This document shows, one piece after another, positions 1 to 12,308 of a stretch of 64,000 nt of DNA (its first letter is position 1; each line of letters begins with the position of its first letter). Origin of the DNA: Brachynemurus nebulosus (Eukaryota; Arthropoda; Insecta; Neuroptera; Myrmeleontidae); NCBI GenBank assembly GCA_035578155.1, contig JAPWDM010000005.1, forward strand, positions 39,952,108 to 40,016,107, in the 5' to 3' direction. The notes beneath the pieces were generated by a model. It saw only the letters and a list, made by a program, of their open reading frames with translations, had not been told where the DNA came from and searched no databases. Position numbers and translations under genes: made by a program.

Positions 1-901
1 GTTTACCCACCCCTGCTACCACACATCACAGGCAGTCCCAACAATTCGTATTTCATATTAGTACAGTAAATCCGTTGAATTTTTCATCGTCAAACATGCA
101 TTTTTGAGTAAACAGGGAAATTTTTGAAATTTGTTTAGAAAGTTATTGCAATGGTCCCGATTTTGGCCACGTCCTGAGAGTCCTACAGTCGTATACTATC
201 CTATTTAAAATGATGTTTCCTTATGTGTTTATGCACGTAAAGTGGTTTCATTCGATGCATAATTAGATAATGAACAGCTGACTAAATTTTCATCAAATTC
301 GTATGGTTAAATCTTTATTTATAACAAAACAACTAAAAAATACGCTGTCAATGGAGTGATGCACACAGCTTCCTCGCACTCGTAACAGACTTTTATATAA
401 AGTGTAAAAAATATATTTATAAAAAGTAAAGAATTACATTGTATAAAGTGTAAAAAAGGGTACAGATGACGCCTGTTTTTGAGAAAATGGCCCAAAAGTA
501 ACCATGAAATCTGATCGTTGTCATAAACTTTGTTTAAATCATACGCGTAAAAAATTTAGCACAATCCCAAATTAGTAACAATTTACTTCAAAAATTTTAG
601 AACTAAAAAGGTGTTTTCCATCAGAAAAGTTTGGCAAACACTGACGTAGATAACTGACTAATTATTTTCGACCTTCAATCCAAAAAGCTGGTTAACTTAC
701 AGCATATTTAGTCTCGAGATTAGAGATTTAGAGATTCTTACACTTTCAAAAAAAGTCGTTATCTACTCGAAATGCATGGTCTTACTGCCTTTTTACTGGG
801 GTATAGTTACTGAAGATGATAAGTGGCAGCTCGAAGAGTATCGTGACTATTAGGCACGTGTTACTGTATTGATACTGCAGGTGTGCAATGTGAATTTGGT
901 T
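1..901. other. AT-rich non-coding DNA, no gene seen
   Basis: No open frame with protein-like composition is visible on either strand. A short motif, AAAGTGTAAAA, recurs around 395-460. A similar motif recurs near 41,297-41,370, suggesting an old dispersed repeat. Nothing else is supported. Confidence 0.6.
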
Positions 902-1356
902 TTAAGCCGCTGCTACACGATGCTACGAACACCTTCCAACATTCGACGTTGGATGGTTCATAGCATCGTGTAGCCGTTGTTCGAACCTACGAGTGTCCAA
1001 TGTCGAGCGTCAAACATTTGGTCGTGTCCCGTTCGATGTCGGTATTTTTGCACCGAGTCAAAGGGGTGCTTCGAACGTTTGAAGGTCAATGTTGGTTGCG
1101 TTGGTTGCTTCGACTCAGCAGCTGCACGACTCGTTCATGTGAAGAGAGACAACATCAGTGTATAACATTAGAGATAACATCAGACAGATAACAGCGTCGT
1201 CCACTGAGTACCAACACATCATCATTCGTATTGGATCAAACATTCGATTCACCGTGTAGCAGATACATTCGTCGCACCAACTATCGAACTTAATTGCCTC
1301 AAACGTTCGATCGAATGTTGGAAGGAACGTTCGTAGCATCGTGTAGAACCCGCTTT
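902..1356. mobile_element. foldback MITE, family A (copy 1)
   Basis: The two ends are inverted repeats of about 45 bp. Left is TAAGCCGCTGCTACACGATG followed by CTACGAAC, then CTTCCAACATTCGA. The right end is the complement of the same string, ending at CCCGCTTTA. A second, tighter hairpin lies inside the left end (about 911-975, stems CTACACGATGCTACGAAC and GGTTCATAGCATCGTGTAG). The interior has no transposase. The short frames at 977-1339 lie inside the element, overlap on opposite strands and are not protein-like. An inverted partial copy lies at 13,518-13,740, so this is a dispersed family. The superfamily is unknown and no clean target duplication was found. Confidence 0.7.
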
Positions 1357-2460
1357 ATACACTTAGTCTGTACAGATAACACGCGGTTTGTTTAAACTGA
1401 TTATAAAAAGAAATTAAAATAAAAAATAAAATAAAAAAATAAAAATTTGTTGAAATTAACAGTGAAGGCAGTGGGTAGCAGTGAATTTATTTTAAAATCA
1501 TAGACATACTTATCAGGCTTTAGTTTCTCAGAGACTGTAGCCAAAACCTTTAATAATTAATATATTTCACAGTACGATAGTATGCTAATAATTTAAGCAC
1601 ATTTGCTTCCAGAGAAATGAAATACTTGGCAAAATTTATCTACTGTAGAAGTCGGTTTTTGTTAATTACATCATTTTGATTTGATCAAAAAATAAAATAA
1701 TGTTTGAATTTATTTAAAAAAAAAAAAATTCTTCAAGTTTCAAGCATTTCAAGCCTAAAAATCCAGATACAAATTAAACATACGGATAGTTTCTAATTCC
1801 AAAACATATCCCTTCATACATTTTCTTTATTTGACAGGAGAAAATTTGGTTGTCAATATTTTCGAGAGTTCCAGTAGACCTTAACGATATTCCATACGAT
1901 ATGATACGCAAACAAATTTCATCCCGACTTGTTAACACGGGACAGTAACTGCCTCAAAAAATTAGGATAGTTGTTTTTACTAGATCCGCGAAATTTTATT
2001 TTCATAGGCCGAAAGATGTGGAAAATGTGGGGTATGATAAACAGACAGACAGACGTGGCTAAATTATAAGTTTTAAAGATTCTAAAGGCCGGGTAATTAA
2101 ATCAGATAGAGTTCGCTTCAAATTTCAGATCTTTCACGGAGAGAATAATATCGAATATTTAGTGTGCAGTACATTAAAATGATCAGAAACCAAATATTGT
2201 GAGTGTCAGCACTAAAAAAAAGTATTTTATTATTTAAATGCTTGGACTCTCATCTTTACTGTTGTAAGTTAACAATAATTTTGGCAAATTTTGTCTCTGA
2301 TCACTCTATAATGTGCTACATACTAAATATTCGATATTTATTCTTTCCGTACAGTCTTTAAAAATTTCAGTAAGTATACCATATAACGTAATCAAGTTCA
2401 AATTTTGATTCTTGTTACATTTACAATACATTTATGCATTAGTATTTTCTAAATGTGTTC

Positions 2461-2463
<3 letters not shown>
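1357..2463. other. non-coding DNA, no gene seen
   Basis: AT-rich sequence with a poly-A run near 1,718. A (GACA)n-like stretch near 2,040-2,055 resembles a stretch at 60,060-60,075. No gene or clear element was identified. Confidence 0.55.

Positions 2464-2531
<68 letters not shown>
2464..2531. repeat. (TA)n microsatellite
   Basis: Uninterrupted TA dinucleotides for about 68 bases, abutting the left end of the pogo-like element. The translation reading (IY)n on the minus strand is an artefact of this repeat. Confidence 0.95.
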
Positions 2532-2536
<5 letters not shown>

Positions 2537-3003
2537 GAACCTCTGATTACAGACACCTCTCCTAATCGAGTCCCTCCTATAGCCGGATAAATTTTTAATG
2601 ACGATGGAATGTTATAGGTACTAAACCAATGCATTCAGTATTCTTTTAAGCGAACGTTCTGTTAACCGGACACGGACGCAATATTTTTTGACGAAGGCAT
2701 ATTATTTAGTACATTATTAACCTCTATTAACCGGACCGAGTAGGTACGTTTAATGCGTATGTAAAAGTATCCTTATGAGTTAGGTATAACTGCTCATGTT
2801 TTAACTTGTTAACAGTGATTCTAATGTAACGATGCATTTGTAAACCTAAATTCGTTCATGAAATTGATTTGAATTAAAAAATTAGTTACGAATACACACA
2901 TTATTTAATACTATTATTTACTCTGCCCCTGTTAAGCGGACATCTCTGTCAGCCAGATAAATTTTTGCATGATACTGCTGTCCGGTTAACAGACGTTCTA
3001 CTG
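2532..3003. mobile_element. pogo/Tigger-like non-autonomous element
   Basis: The element is bounded by TA on both sides. Its left end reads TAGTAGAACCTCTG and its right end is the complement of CAGTAGAACGTCTG. The CAGTAGAAC-type terminus with a TA target is characteristic of the pogo/Tigger branch of Tc1-mariner. TAACCGGAC-like words recur inside. At 472 bp it has no transposase frame, so it would depend on an enzyme supplied elsewhere. It was probably inserted into, or has seeded, the adjacent TA tract. Confidence 0.7.
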
Positions 3004-3744
3004 TATATTAAAAAGTCTATTCTAAACTTATTTTAAAAAGTAGTTTTACAGGACTGGCACAACTAAATCACGCTACTTCTTTTATGTTGCTAGATATATG
3101 ATAATGACATAAAATTTATTAATTATATTTTGTGTATGTATCCAACCCCTCTTCACTTGTTGTTACGCACCCCTCGGATCCTAGTTGCAAAAATGTTTAA
3201 AATCTAGAAGTGAAACTTCTATAAAACAACTCGTATACCTACCTATCTACCGGATAATGATCGTAAAGTAAATATAATATATAAATTTCCGTGTTTGTTT
3301 ACTTGGTCTTGTGTGTTGTTAGTCCTTCAATATACATGCCGTCTATAGTGTTGCACTTGTCATACTTTACCTTACCGCACGTAAGTTACATTACGTAGAC
3401 TACTCTTACTATAGCAACACACTTTCCCCCCTGTTTTCCTAGTCTATTGCCTGTTTGCTCTATATTTTCTTTTCGCCACTTATTTTGTAATTTATCGTAA
3501 AGATAAAACACGTTAATATATTTGCGTAGGACCATACAGGATAGCGGAATAGTGCAGTATAACATACCGTTGTTGTAGTAAGTAGCATGTGTGCTGGTAA
3601 CTACATATAACAATTTTTTTTTTACTTGCGTTTCTTGACATGAACATGTAATACGGTGTAGTGTATTTATAGTTGCTTTTTATTATAATCTATGGTTGCA
3701 GATGATTATAAATATTTATGGTCATCTTCGAATATTGTTCTTAA
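3004..3744. other. non-coding DNA, no gene seen
   Basis: No protein-like frame or repeat boundary was recognised. The interval ends in the TTAA at 3741-3744 that flanks the next element. Confidence 0.55.
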
Positions 3745-4592
3745 GAGGGACCACTAGTGTGACCGCCTGAAAAAAAGGTAATTTTTGGGATTTTTTTTAA
3801 AGAAAACTACTCTATGGAATATTTTAATATTTTAAGGACCAAAAAATTGAAAATTCAGTGACTTATTCGCGATTTCCCAAGGCTCCAAAAAAATTCCGCC
3901 CACTGCTGCAGTGATAGCGACCTTCACAGTGCCTGAAATCAAAAAAAAGTCTATTAAACTAGAAGGTATTGTCCGTGCCATGAACCTCAGTCGAAAATAA
4001 AGGTAAAATTTAACAAAATGGCGGAGTTTTTAAAAAAAAGTTTCAAATTTTGTGGGAAAGTTTGATGATTTTTGGCTAGCAAAAATTACATTTCTTATTC
4101 GATCGGACAACTGGAGGTTCATGGTACGAAGATACATATATAAAAGAATCTCCAATAAGAATGAAATCGATCGAATGATTTGTGTTCGAGTTATAACTGC
4201 AGCAAATTTGAAAAATGTAGTTATTCTTTACCTTACCTCTTAGTTTTAATCACTGAGAATTTTTACTAAAATTGTTTACGATGTACTCACTATAACGGTC
4301 ATAGTAAAACTAGATATGAGTCGTTTAAATGTGCCAGGTGCTTACTCCACAACATGTGACTGGCAGCCACATCCAGAAACTCCCGAACTATCAACTTTCA
4401 TACATTTCTCAATACCTCAAAGTTAACAATGAAAATCAGAATCCGCTCTTCAGATGGCTGTAACTCAAAAACTATTTGAGATATGCACTTGAAATTTTAG
4501 TGTGTTATTTTTAAAGGTATAGAGTTATAGACTATCGAAACATGCAAAAAAAATTTACCAATCTTTTCAAAATGTCACACTAGTGGTCCCCC
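3745..4592. mobile_element. TTAA-flanked MITE, piggyBac-like (copy 1)
   Basis: The left end starts directly after TTAA with GAGGGACCACTAGTGTGAC. The right end is the complement, GTCACACTAGTGGTCCCCC, followed by a mutated TTAA (CTAAA). A TTAA target and a terminus starting with a short G run fit piggyBac-type elements. The 848-bp interior has no transposase; the 63-codon frame at 4052-4243 is not recognisable. A 5'-truncated inverted copy at 40,563-40,898 shares the left ~300 bp, including the ATGGCGGAGTTTTT segment, and has an intact TTAA. Confidence 0.75.
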
Positions 4593-6411
4593 TAAAGGTG
4601 TATGTGGCGTTAAACTCCTGCGTTAAAGTTTTTCGTAAATAATTTTACTTCTATCGTAAATAATATTACTAAATCAGTATTTTCTACCTGCGCAGGTATG
4701 TATATCGGAGCGGGTATGTGAGTCAAACAACATTTGCACAGGTTTGATTTCAGTTGTTAATAGGTTTTCATAGGAAAGAAGTTTCTTTTTTGTCGCGCTG
4801 ATTGATTTTAAATTTTTATACAAAATTTTAAACTGCAAGCGCAATCAAGTTATGGAAGAATTTAAGAATTATACAATTGTAAACCCTATCTCTGGCAAGG
4901 AGTATCATGATCGCGCAGAACGAGATGCTGCTTATTGCAAAATTAGTAACAAAATTAATGGAATCGGTGCCTGATGCTGTCAAGAATAGCTACAGTTATA
5001 AAAATTTTTCACCATGTTTTAAGACTTTCCCTTCGTTTTTACTACTATATAGTAGCTAAAAATGACGTATGTGAGCTCGTTGCCAATGCAGGTAAACCTG
5101 TGCAGTTTACCTATACAGGGATACTTCCCCGGTATATACCGCAACGTGTATGCCCGGCCTAAGCAGTGCTGGTGAAGAAGAGACAAACACAATTTGCTGT
5201 GTATCTATATTAATTTTTATTATTAAAGCAAATTATTGGATTTCAAAACTGTTTTTACTTAAGGGGTTACATCTGTTTGAATGTTCGAAAAATAGACATA
5301 GGTTTTTTGAGGATTTTTTTCTCAGAATATAATAAAAGAATGAGGGTCTGTTACACATATAATGAGGCGTAGAAAACAATTTTTTTTGATAGCGGAATTG
5401 CAAAATGGCGGCAGTACAGACGTTTATAGCAGCATGTGTTATTTGGGGGAGGTTTGCAGCATGACAAATAACTTTTGCAAAAGTTTTAATCGATTGATTC
5501 AGCTGTTGAGGCGTGAAAACCAGACAAACGAACAAACAAGCAAGCAGACTCACTTTCGCTCAGTTCTGATGACTGATAGCTTCATGATGAGTGGTTATCA
5601 TTGTATTCAGGACTCTAGGAACTGTATCTGTGAAAACTGCATCGATCTCTATCCAGCGTTGTCATGTGATGAAGTAACAAACAAACAGAAATACTGAAAG
5701 CTGTTGTTTCGGCTTTTACTCGACTCCTAATATACAGACACGACGAATTTACAAATTTATATATGTAATACTATTGTGTGAATGTTGATATATTAAAAAT
5801 ATAAAATTTTTGACAACTAGTGCTGGCATCCGGGCAGAAATTTTTCGAGGCACAGTTATTCTTAGCGAAGTCTATATAATTATAGCAGTTGAACATAAAT
5901 TAATTCATAAAAAAATCATTATAGGCATTTGGCTTTTAATGGTCCATATTTCCTTATCTTGCCTTTTTATTACCATTAACCCTTTGCACTTATCATAACA
6001 ATAATATTTATTCACGTCCGCTACAAAAACAGGACTCATCAAGCCGCAAAATTTAATTGTGTTTTCTTTCAATAATACACTGCACTGGTATTATTATTGT
6101 TACTTTACTTTTCGCAATGTACATATACAATTCCGTATAATATGTTCGAATGTTACACACACATAAAAAAAATAAGTAACGAAAAAAAAAAAGAATTGAC
6201 CACTGATATATCAGATATCTTCCTTTCTACTTGACAGCTTAATACGTTAATCTTTTTTCATAATTGTATTACCGAAATCCTTTTTGAGGGATATATGTAG
6301 GTACCTACATAAGAAAGAACATGGGATGAAAAAAAAACCATTCAACAATAGAGGGCGTCCAAAATGATATCTATTATCTGACAGTAGATGGCTGGTTTAT
6401 TTCATTTAATA
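4593..6411. other. non-coding DNA with unrecognised short frames
   Basis: A 40-codon frame at 4852-4974 (+) has fairly balanced composition but no recognised family. The overlapping frames at 5233-5553 (-) and 5362-5697 (+) are on opposite strands and look fortuitous. No promoter, splice pattern or domain supports a gene. Confidence 0.4.
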
Positions 6412-7469
6412 GTTAGGGAGCTGATGGTGACAATTTCGGTATATGATTTCGTCGTCATGATAAATATGTTACGTAGTTTACTACTATGCGAATAAGAAAA
6501 AATTTGTGTAGAGTTCAGATGGTGCTGACTTTTCCTGAAAATGAATTTTGAAAAAGTGTCTCCCATTGGATATATTGTGTTAAGGACGCTAAATATATAG
6601 TAAATTTGTGGAAGGTAGACGCCGCTCATTGCTGCATTTTTTCAAATAATTACAAATTTATTTTTAAAATCTAATTTAAAATAATGCAGCAGTGTGGAAA
6701 TTTGTCTTTTACAAATTTATCAGGTCAATTTTTAAGTTCGTGCGTATTAATAGTATGCATGGAATTCACTATGACTCATTTACTAAACCAATACAATTTG
6801 GAACCTGTCGAAACTTGTCATCGTTTGACTAACATATTATTCAGTTCATCACCAACTTTCGTAAATATCGAACGCATTTTAGTACCCATAGAAGATGAAT
6901 ATAGATAATCAGTACAAACGTGCTGTGCTACATTTTTTATTTTCGTGTGGTGAATCTGCCAGGTATGCAGCGATAAAAATTAATAGTGTACATGGTGAAC
7001 ATACTATCAGTGTAAGGACTGCCCAGAAATGGTTTCAAAAATTTAAAGTTGGAGAAAGCAGCATTTATGATGAACCCCGTTCAGGACGTCCTGTTAGTTT
7101 TGATGATGACATTCTTCGAAATGTTGTGGAGTCAAAGCCATAATTAACAGTGGATCAGATCGCAGAAAGGATGAATTCTGTTTAATTGTGTTTTTTATAT
7201 TATTTAAAAATTTACCAAAGAAATACGTACGAACTTATGGACTGACCTGATATTTACAAACCTTAAGGCAATATATCAATAGGAAACACGATAATATAAT
7301 TTAAGGGAACTTTTCTTCAAATTTTCCAAAGTTCGTTTTCAGGAAAAGTCAGCACTATTTTGACTCCACTCAATTTTTTTCTTATTCACACAGTAGTAAA
7401 CTACATAACGTACGAGTATTCATTAATGACGATGAAATCATATACCGAAATTGCCACCAGCCCCCTAAC
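6412..7469 (+). mobile_element. mariner-type element with long TIRs, internally deleted
   Basis: TA flanks both ends (6410-6411 and 7470-7471). The ends are long inverted repeats of about 170-180 bp. The left starts GTTAGGGAGCTGATGGTGAC. The right is its near complement, containing CGAAATTGCCACCAG and ending CCCCCTAAC. Total length is 1,058 bp, too short for long TIRs plus a full ~345-codon transposase. Only the transposase N-terminus is present (6895-7143). The element is therefore defective, but it keeps both ends and could be mobilised in trans. Confidence 0.8.
6895..7143 (+). pseudogene. mariner transposase N-terminal fragment
   Basis: The 82-codon frame matches the N-terminal DNA-binding region of mariner transposases: a first helix-turn-helix region with YAAIKIN, then SVRTAQKWFQKFKVG, then DEPRSGRP around residues 60-67. 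This GRP-type linker is a mariner hallmark between the two helix-turn-helix units. The frame meets TAA right after VESKP. The next in-frame codons still read LTVDQIAERMNS, the start of the second helix-turn-helix, before similarity is lost. The catalytic DDD/E domain is absent. Product, if made, could bind TIRs but not cut DNA. Confidence 0.8.
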
Positions 7470-7524
7470 TACGTGTTCCAAATGTTAAATATAAACTGGA
7501 CATAAGTATATTTGAAATTTGATA

Positions 7525-7617
7525 AACTAACGTTTTCTCTGTGATTGGCGATTGCTCAACTTTCTTCTACTAGAGACTAACGTTTTCTCTGTGATTGCTC
7601 AACTTGGTTCTACTAGA
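7525..7617. repeat. ~50-bp tandem duplication
   Basis: Two adjacent copies of a unit starting ACTAACGTTTTCTCTGTGAT and ending TTCTACTAGAG. The second copy lacks an internal 8 bases. It is a simple local duplication. Confidence 0.85.
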
Positions 7618-9503
7618 GGACAATTTTTGTTCTATTAATACAAAAAAAATTTCATTTGGATTTTGAAAAACATTTTTTACTTTTTTCTTTTACATTATCA
7701 CAAAAAACAAAAAGAAAACGCAAATACCGGAAATTAAAATCGGCACAAAAAAATATAGAACAAATTAAACGGAAGTGAAATATTCTACTACCATAAAACG
7801 TTTATATATGTATATTTAATAAGTATTGTATTATGTATTCCATCCCTACAAGATGAGTCAATTAAACTTTTTAAACAAGTAAAACCTACGACTATATTTT
7901 ACGTAATTACCGATATAGCGTGACCCAATTACAAAATTGGTCACGCCAACTTATGATTTACTAGCTCTCATGTTACGAGAACATTTAAAAATTCGTTGAA
8001 AAATTCTTAACTGCAAATTTCACTCCACCCTCAAAAACGGGCCATATTATTTACTACGTTCTGTATGTGAGAATTCTACTAAATCCATTTTTTGTTTACT
8101 CGAAAGCAAACTAAATTACTACTGGAAGTGGCACATTCGTTTATTTACCGTTGCAAAATTAGCACTTTTGTAATTATCCAGCTGTGAAATGCAAACAGAA
8201 AATTTTAATGATATTAATGATTTTAAGAACTTATTCATATTATAAAGTCATTTAATTCTATATATACTTGCATTAAATACGAGTAGTTCTAATCATTAAA
8301 GCTAGTCATGATTTTGAATTATGTTAATTAAAGCTAAAATTGGTAAGAAATAAAATAACAACTGCTTTTCATACGTTTACAGCACATGCAATATTTTGTA
8401 CGTATTTTATACTAGTGTTTTACAATATTCGTATTTTATACTAGTGTTGCTGTTTTATATAAATATAAACTAAACGATATGGACGTATGAATAACGAAAT
8501 TCTGTCAAAATTTTTTTTGTAGAATTTTGTTTTAGATAATAGTACAAACTAACGGCCCTGTCCTGGTTCGCTCTTTTGTTTTCATTTTAATTTCCTGCAA
8601 CGAAATACATTCGTATACCGTATAGTTCTAGCTCATAACATTGACAAAATCAAAGCCGGATTTACATAAGAACATTTAGGGCTCGTGCCTCGAGGCCTTC
8701 ACACAATAGGGGCCACCATAAAACTTAAAAGTAAAGGAATAAAATAGAAAGAATAAGAGAATAAAAGAATAAAATGGTTTTTCGTTGTTTTATTTTTGGT
8801 CGTCAACCCTATTTTTTGGAAAAATTTTAAAAATTCTCCAGGGAGGCTTGCACAAAAGTACATATTTAAGGATTCTCACATGCGAAGTACACAATGTTGA
8901 TCGAAAGTTTCTATTACTGTTACAAGAAGTAATTTTAATTTTACTGAGTGCATAAATCGTTCTGTGATTTCGAGAATTTTTGTAATACATTGTTTTTCTT
9001 TACATCACTTTTTTAACCTTTTTGATGTTCTGTAAGGCCAAGTATTTATCAAACCTTTTTTGATACATTTTTTGAACTAGAGCTGCGTATTATCGAAATT
9101 TGATCCAATTGGGCGATGTGCCAAAGTAATTGCCTCACATTCGGGGCTGCTTTAACAATTGGAACAAATAATAACATAAAACAGAGGGTCTAGAAGTGCT
9201 CTATGTCAATTAAATATTCAGTTAATGGATCAAATATTCTGGTTAGAAACAAAAAACTTTCATTCCAGGATATAAAAAAAAATTAGCCCAAATTTGTTTA
9301 GAATTATATCAAAGTAGTTTCGATTAATTTTCGAAACGGGCATTTAGAAAAACAATATATTGATCGATGAAAATTACCGGAAAAATTTATCCATAATGAG
9401 AGACATTCAATAAATTTTTTTAAGATGCTTACAATCATATAAGAAATAAATGAGCAAAAGTTTTCAATAGTCCTAAAAATATAAATAAATACAGTGAACT
9501 TTC

Positions 9504-9508
<5 letters not shown>

Positions 9509-9541
<33 letters not shown>
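9509..9541. repeat. poly-A run
   Basis: More than 30 consecutive A follow TTCTTTTTT. It could be the tail of an old retroposed copy, but I found no recognisable retroelement body next to it. Confidence 0.9.
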
Positions 9542-9544
<3 letters not shown>

Positions 9545-10828
9545 TTATTGAATCGTAGTTAACGCAAAAGTTGTATGAAAGGTTTCCGATCATTCAAAAC
9601 TTTCCCTCTTGACTTGTGTGGACGTCACAATGAAACTGGTGTGATATTGTGTGAATCGTATACGATAATGTAGTTCGAGCGGTATTCTTATTACGGTCAA
9701 TAAATAAAAACTATACAAAGCACTTCCTCTACACGATTGTAATAAGTATTAAAGTTTAAAATTTCCATTAAAAAGCTTTACACGTTAGTGTTCTATGATC
9801 AGTTTATGTGCAGACGTTATTTTCCAAGATTAATATAAATCTGTTACAAGTTTTTAATGTAGAATGCTTCTATCGTTTCAAAACTTGGATACCTACTAGA
9901 TAGGTTCGATTTCTGATCACTGATCAGTGTCGAAATTTAGCCACGAGCGCTTATGAATCCAGGCTCAGATCGACAAAATTTAGGAAGCGGAAGGTCAGTG
10001 ATTTCGTAATGATAAACCTTCATAAAAGTTGTTCGATTTTTTGGGGACCGCTTTGTGATCATCTTGAATTCAATCTTGGTCCATATTTTCCAGATTATTT
10101 GAAGGCCAACATTCAACTTATTTTTTTTTTAATAGAAACGTCTATTTTTCACTTCAGAAATGAAAAGAGAAGAAAATTTCACCCCAGAATGCTTAGCTTG
10201 AAGGTCATCCCAAGGTCACTTTTGCGTTTCGTTCATATTTAAGAAAAGAAAAAATTATTAAGAGTGATTCTGGAGAGATTTACCTGCTTTAGAAGTTGGG
10301 TTATTGGGTTATGACTTTGGATTTGACCATGACCCATAACTTCAAGGTAATTTTTAACGTCAGCTCATATTTTTGTAACAGAAATAACTATTTTTATTTC
10401 AAAAATAAAAATAAAAGGAAAATCACAGTTTACAACACAGTTTAGTCAACACAGTTTATTATGTTCCGAACTACCTTCGTGTAAGTTCGGAACATTATAA
10501 GATTGGTGAGTAACCGAAAATTTGAGAGAAGTGGTAAATCAGAGAATAAATCAGAGAACAAATGGTAAATAATAATAGAGTTTTACATTCATATATTGAA
10601 TATACGCAAGAGGACTATGTATTGTATGTATTTCATGTACCTGTGAATTCTATGGTTTGGTGGCCAATGCACAATCAAGTTTACTTGATTGTACACAAAA
10701 TTGCAATAAAAAAAAAAAATTTCTCTTTCTATTTCTATTTTATAGAAGCGTGTATATATTTATCTCTTTCTTTCGCTGTTTTTTCTTAAAATTATTAATA
10801 ATGGAACAGATTCTAAAAATTGTTATCT

Positions 10829-11001
10829 TTGTCTAATAACTTATTTTAATACACAGAGAGCCATCTTTACGTATTTGTGATAATTACCGACCAGTCCACA
10901 TAATTCATAGAAAACTTGTCTAATAACTTATTTTAATACACAGAGAGCCATCTTTACGTATTTGTGATAATTGCCGACCAGTCCACATAATTCATAGAAA
11001 A
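10829..11001. repeat. 87-bp tandem duplication
   Basis: Two head-to-tail copies, starting GTCTAATAACTTATTTTAAT at 10,831 and again at 10,918. They differ at about one position (ATTACC versus ATTGCC), so the duplication is recent. Confidence 0.9.
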
Positions 11002-11917
11002 AATTATATACATATAGAATCCTATCAAAAATAGGGCCATATTTAGAGATGTGCACTGGTCTCGTGACGAGTAATTTTACCCAGTTTGACCGTCACAAAA
11101 CGGTTTTGTGACCGATATAGTTATGACAAGACTGTCACAATTACCGCCATCTGGGAGAATACATTTAAATTAATGAATATTTTAGCGGGAAATTTGCATG
11201 CTTTAGCGGGAAATTACTGTAACATAGTGTCATTCGTCTTATGTTTATTTACTGTATATTGTGTTCATGAACATGTAATAAATCGAAATACTATTTCATT
11301 TTTTAATAAATAAATAAAAATATTTTATTATCTCAAAAATATCTAAAAATGAATAAAAAGATCTTCGTTTTATTATAATATATACTTATGTTATAATGTA
11401 AATCATATATTTAAGATATTGAAATAATAATTAGCCAAATTCTTTTTACAAACTATTATATTTTTCAAAAAAAAATCCGGTAAGTACATGCACTTAAAAA
11501 CATTGATTTATTTCAGTAAATTATATAAGCATACTGGGATCAGACTTTACTATCAAGATCATAAAATAACGAAAAAAAACCTAGAAAAATTGTTATAACT
11601 TAACTAGGTAATCAATTTTCTGGAAAAAAAACCGTCACAAAACGTCTTAGGCTGCCTTTACACGATCAGTAATACTGTCAGCTGTGAACTAAAAAGATAG
11701 CGCTGTAGGTTTACAGACGGTGTTACTAACTTCATTAGCCTCCTACCTTTCGTCACAGTCTCGAAATCTTTCCATCAGGAGTGGTTTTACTTTTACTGTT
11801 AACTCAATTTTCACGTAAAATTAATCTCTTTGTTGTCTGTCGTTGTTATGATCCCTAACTTAGGATAGTTGAATATTTCCTCAAAACTGATAACAACCGT
11901 TGATCGCAGTTGACTAG

Positions 11918-12308
11918 AAAAATTTTAGTAAAATAAAAAATAAAATAAAAAAAATGTTTTTTAAGAAAAAGCTTTTATTTAAAAATGGGCTAAAAAAAAA
12001 GCTTTTATTTAAAAATGGGCTAAAAAAAAATAAAATAACTTTTGAGTGAAGTTTGAAACAATATGCAACATAATTTATGAATGCTTGAGGCGTTATCATT
12101 AATTATTTCTGTTTTGGATATAAATGTAGCTATTTTACTTTTCAGTAGTTACCAAATTTAATTAAACGCCTCAAGCTTTTATAAATTTTGTTGCATATTG
12201 CTTCAAACTTCACTCAAAAGTTATTTTATTTTTTTTTTAGCCCATTTCTAAATAAAAGCTTTTTCTTAAAAAACATTTTTTTACTTTATTTTATTTTCTA
12301 CATTTTAG
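11918..12308. mobile_element. foldback (long hairpin) element
   Basis: The left arm (to about 12,092) and right arm (from about 12,165) are complementary over about 140-170 bp. They share AAAAAGCTTTTATTTA, ATGGGCTAAAAA, AACTTTTGAGTGAAGTTTGA and TATGCAACA. About 70 bp of loop separates them. The left arm has an extra tandem copy of a ~30-bp unit (AGCTTTTATTTAAAAATGGG, twice at 11,969-12,030), so the arms are no longer equal. There is no coding capacity. RNA from either strand would form a long double-stranded hairpin. Confidence 0.8.

Larger units (their letters stand above)
7470..11917. other. non-coding DNA, mostly featureless
   Basis: No protein-like gene is visible. The stretch holds two small tandem duplications (listed separately), a local duplication around 8398-8445 (CGTATTTTATACTAGTGTT twice) and a poly-A run at about 9509-9541. 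A degenerate stretch near 8655-8715 (GCCGGATTTACATAAG, GGGCTCGTGCCTCGAGGCC) resembles ends of small DNA transposons, but I could not find its partner. Confidence 0.5.

Noticed and set aside
5233..5697. 106- and 111-codon frames on opposite strands
   Set aside because: They overlap each other, have no domain and no promoter or splice support; likely chance.
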